Assembly (NCBI GenBank): GCA_030635005.1
Contig: DAOVZS010000058.1
Coordinates: 1-11,558, forward strand
DNA from: Thiomargarita sp.
GTDB taxonomy: Bacteria; Pseudomonadota; Gammaproteobacteria; Beggiatoales; Beggiatoaceae
Length of the DNA stretch: 11,558 nucleotides
Direction of reading: 5' to 3'
Positions 5,229 to 11,558 of this stretch are shown here, piece by piece (the stretch's first letter is position 1; the number at the start of each line of letters is the position of its first letter). A model generated the notes under the pieces. That model did not search any database and was not told the DNA's origin. It saw nothing but the letters and a program-made list of their open reading frames with translations. Position numbers and translations under genes: made by a program.

Positions 5229-8200
5229 TTATGTATTTTGATTTTGTTGTAAGGCACGCTTGTAATCTACAGGCATGATTTTAACAAATTTAGGCAGATA
5301 ATCAGTCCATTGATTCAGAATCTTTTCTGCATAAGTGCTGTCCGTATAGTGCAGATGTTTTTCAATCAATCGTTTGAGACGTTGAGCATCATAACGTGTC
5401 ATATCATGTTTCACATTGACGCGTCCATGTGTTTCTAAATCTCCGCCTTGATGATATACAGTTTCTAACGCTGTTTCTTCTTCAATAATGGGTTCTAATT
5501 CTACCATTGCTAAATTGCAGTGTTTTTCAAAATCTCCTTTATTATCCAGAACATAAGCAATACCGCCACTCATGCCTGCGGCAAAATTACGTCCCGTTTC
5601 TCCCAAAACAACTACAATACCTCCTGTCATATATTCGCAACCATGATCACCTACGCCCTCAACAACTGCAATGGCTCCAGAATTACGCACTGCAAATCGT
5701 TCGCCCGCAACTCCTCGAAAAAAGCATTCTCCACTGGTCGCTCCATATAAGACAGTGTTACCAATAATAATATTCTCTTCTCGCACAATAGGACAATTTT
5801 TTGGGGGATAAATAATTAAGTGTCCTCCACTTAATCCTTTACCTACATAGTCATTGGCTTCACCAATCAGTTCAATCGTAATACCCTTTGTAACAAAGGC
5901 TCCGAAACTTTGTCCCGCACATCCGGTGACTGTAATATGGATTGTTTTATCTGGTAAACCAGCTTGTCCATAACGTTTTGCAACCTCTCCTGACAACATC
6001 GCTCCAAATGTACGATTATAATTATGAATACTCATGCTCAACTGTACTGCTTTACCCTCTTCCAACGCAGGCTTGGCTTGTTTGATGAGTTCATTATCCA
6101 GTGCTTTTTCTAACCCATGTTCTTGTTTTTCACAGTTATAAATAGCCACATGAGGATCATCACGTTTTGGTTGATACAAAATTTTAGAGAAATCAAGCCC
6201 TTTTGCTTTCCAATGTGTGATAGCGTGACGTATATCTAATGCATCGGTTCGTCCAATCATCTCATTAAGCGTGCGAAATCCTAATTTTGCCATTAATTCT
6301 CGCATTTCTTCCGCAATAAACATGAAATAATTGACAAGATGTTCAGGTTTTCCTGTAAAAAGCTGACGTAATTCTGGATCTTGAGTTGCGATACCAACGG
6401 GACACGTATTCAAATGACATTTACGCATCATCAAGCACCCTTGTACAATTAACGGTCCTGTTGCAAATCCAAATTCATCGGCTCCTAACAAGGCGGCGAT
6501 GATCACATCACGTCCTGTACGTAATCCGCCATCTGTTTGTACCGCAATACGTCCGCGTAATTTGTTGAGGACTAAGGTTTGATGCGTTTCTGCCAATCCA
6601 ATTTCCCAAGGAGAACCCGCATGTTTGAGAGAAGTGATCGGGCTCGCACCTGTTCCCCCATCATAACCCGAAATAGTGATATGATCAGCATGGGCTTTAG
6701 ACACACCCGCTGCCACCGTGCCTACCCCGATTTCAGATACCAGTTTCACGCTAATACGTGCTTGGGGATTTACATTTTTTAAGTCATGAATCAATTGTGC
6801 TAAATCTTCAATCGAATAAATATCATGGTGAGGGGGCGGAGAAATGAGTCCAACTCCGGGTGTTGAATGACGCACGCGTGCAATGGTTTCATTAACTTTA
6901 TGACCCGGTAATTGTCCTCCTTCCCCTGGTTTAGCACCTTGAGCCATTTTTATTTGAATATCATCTGCATTTACCAGATATTCTGTGGTGACTCCAAACC
7001 GTCCAGAAGCGACTTGTTTAATAGCAGAACGTTTGCTATCTCCATTAGGGAGTGTCTGAAAACGTTCTGATTCTTCTCCCCCTTCTCCTGTATTAGATTT
7101 AGCGCCCATCCGATTCATCGCAATCGCAATGGTGCTATGTGCTTCATAAGAAATAGAACCGTATGACATCGCACCTGTTGCGAAACGTTTCACAATGTCT
7201 GAAGCGGGTTCTACGTCATCTAATGGGATAGGGTTGTCAGAAAATTTAAACTCAAAAAGTCCCCGTAATGTTAATAAACGTTCGTTTTGTTCATTGATTT
7301 CCCGTGCAAATTCATCATACAAGCGTCGATCATTACGACGGGTAGCTTGTTGAAGTTTGGTAATAGTTTTGGGTGTCCAAGCATGATGTTCACCATTACT
7401 ACGATACGCCTGTTCTCCCCCCTCTTCTAAGTCCTGATGTGTCGTTTTATAAGCAAAATTGTGTTTTTGTAAGGTTTCTTCTGCAATTTCTGCTAAACCA
7501 ATGCCTGATGTTTTACATTGCGTACCGGTGAAATATTGGTTGAGGAGTTCATCAGATAAACCAACCGCATCAAAAATTTGGGCACCACAATACGATTGAT
7601 ACGTGGAAATACCCATTTTTGACATCACTTTCAAGATACCTTTATCGATCGCTTTGATATAACGTGTTTGAATGTCTTTTTCTGATAATTCTAAACTATC
7701 ACGCATACTGAATAGCGTATCAAAAGCGAGATAGGGATTAATGGCTTCGGCACCATAAGCTGCCAACAAACAAAAATGCTGTACTTCTCGAGCTTCACCC
7801 GTTTCAACCACTAAGCCTGAACTCGTGCGTAAGCCTTTTAAAATCAAATGATGATGTACGGCTGATGTCGCTAATAATGCGGGTATCGCAATATGATCAG
7901 CGTTAATCTGACGATCTGAGAGGATTAAAATATTATTTCCTGCTAATACTGCCTCTTCCACTTTTTGACATAAGTGCGTCAATGCCGTTGCCATTTCCTT
8001 ATGTGTATATGCAGCCTGACTGTCATGTTGATAACAGATGGATATCGTTTTAGTACGGAATGCGCCATTGCTACGACTTTCAATACGGCGTATTTTTTCT
8101 AAATCTGTATTACTTAAAATGGGTTGATGTACTTCTAAGCGTTTACACAAAGGCTCTTTATCCAAACCCAATAAGTTGGGACGAGGACCAATGAGTGACA

Positions 8201-9824
8201 CAAGCGACATGACAATTTCTTCTCGAATCGGATCAATGGGCGGATTCGTGACTTGTGCGAAATTTTGTTTAAAATAATCATACAATAGTCTAGAACGATT
8301 GGATAACACCGCTAAAGAAATATCAGTTCCCATAGAACTAATCGGATCTTGTCCACTCATCACCATTGGTTTTAAAAAGAATTTCAAATCTTCTTTAGTA
8401 TAACCAAAAGCTTGTTGAAGTTGTAACAAACGCTTGGGATTCGGAGGCATCGCACTCACTTCAGGCGGCAATTTTTCTAAGATAATTTGTGTTTGTGCTA
8501 ACCATTCTTGATAGGGGGCACTATTTGCCAAGTCTGCTTTTAATTCTGCATCATCAATAATACGTCCTTGTTCAGTATCAATTAAAAACATTTTACCGGG
8601 CTGCAAACGCCATTTCTTTAGAATTTTCTCTTTTGGAATATCTAAAACACCCATTTCTGACGCCATAATCACCATATCATCTTTTGTGATGAGATAGCGT
8701 GCTGGACGTAATCCATTTCTATCTAAGGTCGCCCCAATTTGACGCCCATCTGTAAAGGCAACCGCAGCAGGTCCATCCCAGGGTTCCATTAAAGCAGCAT
8801 GATATTCATAAAATGCACGGAGTTTATCATCCATTAAGGCATTATTGCTCCACGCTTCTGGAATAAGCAACATCATGGCTTTTCCTAAAGAATAGCCACC
8901 TGCCACTAACAATTCTAAAGCATTATCAAAACATGCTGAATCAGAACGCTCATCCATGATCAAAGGCCATAATTTTTCTAAATCATCGCCTAATAATTCA
9001 GAAGACATGGAATGTTTACGCGCTGCCATCCAGTTAATATTGCCACGTAAGGTATTAATTTCACCGTTATGACAAATCATACGAAAAGGTTGTGCTAAAT
9101 CCCAAGTAGGAAAGGTGTTGGTTGAAAAACGCTGATGCACTAAAGCGAGTGCAGTTTCCATGCGTTCATCTTGTAAATCAAGATAGAACATACCTACTTG
9201 ATTTGCCAACAACATACCTTTATACAGTAGGGTGCGTGATGAAAATGAGGGCACATAAAACTCAGTTAAATTAATTTTCAATTGAGAACAAATGCTATTG
9301 ACACTGACTTTGCGAATTACAAATAATTTACGTTCAAAAGCATCTTGATCACTACAATTGTCTCCTCTTCCTACAAAGACTTGTCGAATCACGGGTTCTG
9401 TTGCTTTAATGCCTTCGCTGAAACTTGTATTATCAGTGGGGACATCTCGCCATCCCAGTAAAATTTGTCCTTCATCCACAATCACTTGACTCATTAATTT
9501 TTCACAAGTCTTACGCATTGTGGCGTCACGGGGTAAAAAGAGCATCCCTACTGCATAATGACCTGCAGGCGGTAAATTGATATCACACACTTCCCGAAAA
9601 AAAGCATCAGGTATTTGAATAAGAATGCCAGCCCCATCACCTGCAAGCGGATCTGCCCCAACTGCCCCCCGGTGGGTTATATTTTTTAGGATTTCTAGCC
9701 CTTGAGTAATAATTTTATGATTTTTATGACCTTTGATATTGACAATAAAACCAACACCGCAAGCATCATGTTCATTGCGTGGATCATAGAGCCCTTGTTC
9801 AGGTGGAAAGCTACCATGACTCAT
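5229..9824 (-). CDS. gltB: Glutamate synthase (NADPH-type) large subunit GltB
   Basis: This 1531-residue protein makes glutamate from glutamine and 2-oxoglutarate in the cytoplasm; it is full length for the family. Domains in order: a 21-residue leader cleaved before the catalytic C22 (A-C-G-V-G-F), the class II glutaminase (22 to about 430, with H-Q-R-F-S-T at 230-235, C-H-N-G-E at 251-255 and S-D at 294-295), a central linking domain, the FMN synthase domain (about 830-1220, with P-P-P-H-H-D at 996-1001 and G-Y-D-G-G-T-G at 1053-1059), and the C-terminal beta-helix (about 1270-1470). The [3Fe-4S] ligands are C1130, C1136 and C1141. The segment after T-G-E-G-G-E (912-917) is short, so the ferredoxin loop of plant and cyanobacterial enzymes is absent; an NADPH-type enzyme needing GltD is expected. 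No gltD adjoins it. GGAG lies ten bases before the chosen ATG. No frameshift or missing residue was seen. Confidence 0.97.
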   Translation of the reverse strand: MSHGSFPPEQGLYDPRNEHDACGVGFIVNIKGHKNHKIITQGLEILKNITHRGAVGADPLAGDGAGILIQIPDAFFREVCDINLPPAGHYAVGMLFLPRDATMRKTCEKLMSQVIVDEGQILLGWRDVPTDNTSFSEGIKATEPVIRQVFVGRGDNCSDQDAFERKLFVIRKVSVNSICSQLKINLTEFYVPSFSSRTLLYKGMLLANQVGMFYLDLQDERMETALALVHQRFSTNTFPTWDLAQPFRMICHNGEINTLRGNINWMAARKHSMSSELLGDDLEKLWPLIMDERSDSACFDNALELLVAGGYSLGKAMMLLIPEAWSNNALMDDKLRAFYEYHAALMEPWDGPAAVAFTDGRQIGATLDRNGLRPARYLITKDDMVIMASEMGVLDIPKEKILKKWRLQPGKMFLIDTEQGRIIDDAELKADLANSAPYQEWLAQTQIILEKLPPEVSAMPPNPKRLLQLQQAFGYTKEDLKFFLKPMVMSGQDPISSMGTDISLAVLSNRSRLLYDYFKQNFAQVTNPPIDPIREEIVMSLVSLIGPRPNLLGLDKEPLCKRLEVHQPILSNTDLEKIRRIESRSNGAFRTKTISICYQHDSQAAYTHKEMATALTHLCQKVEEAVLAGNNILILSDRQINADHIAIPALLATSAVHHHLILKGLRTSSGLVVETGEAREVQHFCLLAAYGAEAINPYLAFDTLFSMRDSLELSEKDIQTRYIKAIDKGILKVMSKMGISTYQSYCGAQIFDAVGLSDELLNQYFTGTQCKTSGIGLAEIAEETLQKHNFAYKTTHQDLEEGGEQAYRSNGEHHAWTPKTITKLQQATRRNDRRLYDEFAREINEQNERLLTLRGLFEFKFSDNPIPLDDVEPASDIVKRFATGAMSYGSISYEAHSTIAIAMNRMGAKSNTGEGGEESERFQTLPNGDSKRSAIKQVASGRFGVTTEYLVNADDIQIKMAQGAKPGEGGQLPGHKVNETIARVRHSTPGVGLISPPPHHDIYSIEDLAQLIHDLKNVNPQARISVKLVSEIGVGTVAAGVSKAHADHITISGYDGGTGASPITSLKHAGSPWEIGLAETHQTLVLNKLRGRIAVQTDGGLRTGRDVIIAALLGADEFGFATGPLIVQGCLMMRKCHLNTCPVGIATQDPELRQLFTGKPEHLVNYFMFIAEEMRELMAKLGFRTLNEMIGRTDALDIRHAITHWKAKGLDFSKILYQPKRDDPHVAIYNCEKQEHGLEKALDNELIKQAKPALEEGKAVQLSMSIHNYNRTFGAMLSGEVAKRYGQAGLPDKTIHITVTGCAGQSFGAFVTKGITIELIGEANDYVGKGLSGGHLIIYPPKNCPIVREENIIIGNTVLYGATSGECFFRGVAGERFAVRNSGAIAVVEGVGDHGCEYMTGGIVVVLGETGRNFAAGMSGGIAYVLDNKGDFEKHCNLAMVELEPIIEEETALETVYHQGGDLETHGRVNVKHDMTRYDAQRLKRLIEKHLHYTDSTYAEKILNQWTDYLPKFVKIMPVDYKRALQQNQNT

Positions 9825-9913
9825 TATAAATGTTCTCCATTAATAGTTCACAATTAATTTTTATTAATGTGTTAAAAATGTTAATTTTGTTTTAAGGAAT
9901 AGATTGTACGCGG
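9825..9913 (-). promoter_or_regulatory. gltB leader with symmetric ATTAAT element
   Basis: This 89-bp gap lies upstream of gltB. It is very AT-rich and holds the GGAG ribosome binding site (9835-9838, minus strand). ATTAAT occurs three times: 9839-9844, 9853-9858 and 9863-9868. The last two are separated by TTTT, giving a 16-bp symmetric element. I could not place a convincing -35/-10 pair or a sigma-54 site. It may be a gltB promoter, or simply a spacer in a cyclase-gltB transcript, as no strong hairpin follows the upstream gene. Confidence 0.3.
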
Positions 9914-11558
9914 TTATTTTGTCTCTTCTTTTAATTTTTTGATAATATCAAGAATCTTTTGATTAGTCACTACTTCATAATACAAAGTATCTGTTAATGG
10001 ATAATCCTCTCCTTCTTCCTGCCATATCTTCATTTGACCTTCTCGTATGACAATTTGATTTGTCTTTCCCGTGGTATCAGGATAAGTGCCTACATAAAAA
10101 CGTGTTGTGTAGTTATCCCCCGTTAAACTATGTTTGAAGACAGTTAGATTGATTTCCTCTTGAAGTTTTGTAAAACCGTCAGGATGTAATTCAATACCAT
10201 TAAGATTATAACGAAATGTGGTCATGCCCTTTTCCCCTTTAAAAGCATCATCAGGGGCTTGTTGGAAGACCATCACATTGGTAAGTAGGTTTGGATGATT
10301 AGCATATTTCCTGCGTAATTTCCAAGAACATGATGATAAACGATCCGCATCACCAATGGCAGGTGAAATCATAATCTTTTGTTGATCATCATATAAAAAC
10401 TTGGGAGGATTAGGGCAGTAACAAATACCAATCCCTAATTCTAATTTAGGTAAATTATGGTTATGACTAATTTTGGTATTTTGTTGATAAATCGCTTCCA
10501 ACATTTTTTTGGCTAATCCACAAGCTCGTACGGTCGCATACCGTTGATTAGAGATATTATTGTCTTCAAAAATACTGAGGATGATAGCATCTCCTTCGAT
10601 AAATACCTTTTCTGCTCCAAAATCATTTAGTAAAATACTGATAGGATCAAAAAAATTTTGACCAAAATGTGTAGCAGGATTCAGCCCTTGTTTATCCATG
10701 CTTGTTGTTAAAGTCGTAGATCCCCGTAAATCAGCTTTGATAATGACATGATTTCGGATATCTTGTGCAAGCGTCACATTTTCATCTTTTTCAAAAAATT
10801 CATACAACATACTGTTACTTCGAGACAATCTTATCTTGGACTCATCCGTTTGAAGATTGATTTTCTGCATCACGTGTGATACCAGATTATAATATTTCAA
10901 ATCCCGTCGATATCTTATAAAATCCGTGAGAAATGTCTTTAATATTTGGAGATCAGGACGTCGAGCTAACTTAGTAATGCGTTTTTTAGTCTCTTTTAAT
11001 TCTTTAATATCTAACACTTTATCCTTACGCTGTAAGGGTCTTACTTTTAATTGTAATACTAATTTCGTTTCCGTGATGTCAAGACCAATGTCATTACATA
11101 ACGTTTGATATATCCAATGTGGCGGCAGTAATTTAGCATAATAATCATATAAACGCGGTGTTTCATAAGCTGCTAACACATGCAGTGCTAAATTCATTTT
11201 ACCTGCAGTTTGTGTGAGCATTTTACTCACTTTATTTTGATAATGCAGTTTGATTGAAAGTAGAGCAGATTGTTCAGGTTCGTTTTTGATACTTTCTTTT
11301 GTGTGTTCTATATTAAATAAAATATCCATATTGGCAGGTGCATCTTGCCATGAACAGTGATTTACCTTCTCTTTTTCATTAATAAAAGGGGTAATGTCTT
11401 CAAATAATTGATTAATAGTGTCATTTAACTTCTTGAAACTGTAAATACTATTAAAATCAGATGATAATAAAACGTAATGCCGCATCAAAAGTTCTTTATC
11501 TTGTATCTCGGCACTTTGTAACAAGGGATTGAATAACATTTCTTCAGGCACTGTCCAC
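9914..11558 (-). CDS. Class III nucleotidyl cyclase-like domain protein (5' end probably outside window)
   Basis: The frame is open to the right edge. A GTG at 11551 would give 545 residues, but TGG-ACA precede it in frame without a stop and no ribosome binding site can be checked, so the protein probably extends further. Numbering from that GTG, residues 1-260 are helical and Lys-rich, with no known domain and no membrane span. Residues about 268-410 resemble an adenylate/guanylate cyclase catalytic domain: A-D274-L-R-G-S-T carries the first metal-binding Asp, F-I-E-G-D321-A the second, and A-I-G-D-A-D-R404-L the region of the transition-state Arg. The Asn normally four residues before that Arg is Gly400. 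The C-terminal 120 residues form an unrecognised mixed alpha/beta segment. It could make a cyclic nucleotide or be a non-catalytic relative. It lies 89 bp upstream of gltB on the same strand, so cotranscription is possible. Confidence 0.75.
   Translation of the reverse strand, partial: WTVPEEMLFNPLLQSAEIQDKELLMRHYVLLSSDFNSIYSFKKLNDTINQLFEDITPFINEKEKVNHCSWQDAPANMDILFNIEHTKESIKNEPEQSALLSIKLHYQNKVSKMLTQTAGKMNLALHVLAAYETPRLYDYYAKLLPPHWIYQTLCNDIGLDITETKLVLQLKVRPLQRKDKVLDIKELKETKKRITKLARRPDLQILKTFLTDFIRYRRDLKYYNLVSHVMQKINLQTDESKIRLSRSNSMLYEFFEKDENVTLAQDIRNHVIIKADLRGSTTLTTSMDKQGLNPATHFGQNFFDPISILLNDFGAEKVFIEGDAIILSIFEDNNISNQRYATVRACGLAKKMLEAIYQQNTKISHNHNLPKLELGIGICYCPNPPKFLYDDQQKIMISPAIGDADRLSSCSWKLRRKYANHPNLLTNVMVFQQAPDDAFKGEKGMTTFRYNLNGIELHPDGFTKLQEEINLTVFKHSLTGDNYTTRFYVGTYPDTTGKTNQIVIREGQMKIWQEEGEDYPLTDTLYYEVVTNQKILDIIKKLKEETK

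Noticed and set aside
5507..6782. Plus-strand open frames inside gltB (5507-5767, 5520-5750, 6579-6782)
   Set aside because: They lie entirely antisense to strongly conserved gltB sequence and have no recognisable protein features.
10926..11108. Plus-strand 60-codon frame inside the cyclase-like gene
   Set aside because: It is antisense to a continuous 545-codon frame and has no ribosome binding site or recognisable features.
9914..11558. A cyclic-nucleotide anti-phage (Pycsar-like) system
   Set aside because: There is a cyclase-like domain but no adjacent effector gene; the neighbour is gltB, a housekeeping enzyme. The upstream side lies outside the window.

Overview
The window is AT-rich bacterial chromosome. 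Its proteins look gammaproteobacterial: UbiU is nearly E. coli-like in length and motifs, and GltB is of the proteobacterial NADPH class. The DUF29 protein and the cyclase-like protein of unusual architecture are family types I associate with large sulfur bacteria and relatives (Thiotrichales, for example Beggiatoa-like organisms). That placement is inference from family flavour and low GC; there is no rRNA or other marker here. No tRNA, rRNA, CRISPR array, insertion sequence or phage gene was seen.

Layout. At the left edge is possibly the tail of an upstream gene, then a plus-strand pair: a DUF29 gene and ubiU, 8 bp apart. ubiU converges, with only 2 bp between stop codons, on a minus-strand gene for a 682-residue protein made of TPR-like helices, a long coiled coil, one membrane span, a Pro-rich linker and a RodZ-type C-terminal domain (DUF4115-like). 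An 85-bp divergent region separates it from a plus-strand O-antigen-ligase-like membrane protein. Next come two overlapping palindromes and a small plus-strand Cys/His-rich protein. A strong hairpin lies between that gene and the convergent gltB. gltB (1531 codons, minus strand) fills 5.2-9.8 kb. It is preceded on the same strand by a gene with a class III nucleotidyl-cyclase-like domain that runs off the right edge.

How the genes fit together. There is no single pathway. UbiU belongs to O2-independent ubiquinone synthesis and needs UbiV, which is not in the window. GltB is the large subunit of glutamate synthase. It lacks the ferredoxin loop and should need GltD, which is also not in the window. 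Two conserved enzymes are thus separated from their obligate partners. Between them lie accessory genes with envelope or membrane themes (the RodZ-like tail and the O-antigen-ligase fold). The most unusual item is the TPR/coiled-coil/RodZ-tail protein. Its coiled coil is built from a 28-residue tandem repeat, one copy of which lacks exactly one heptad. I did not find convincing evidence for a complete new multi-gene system.
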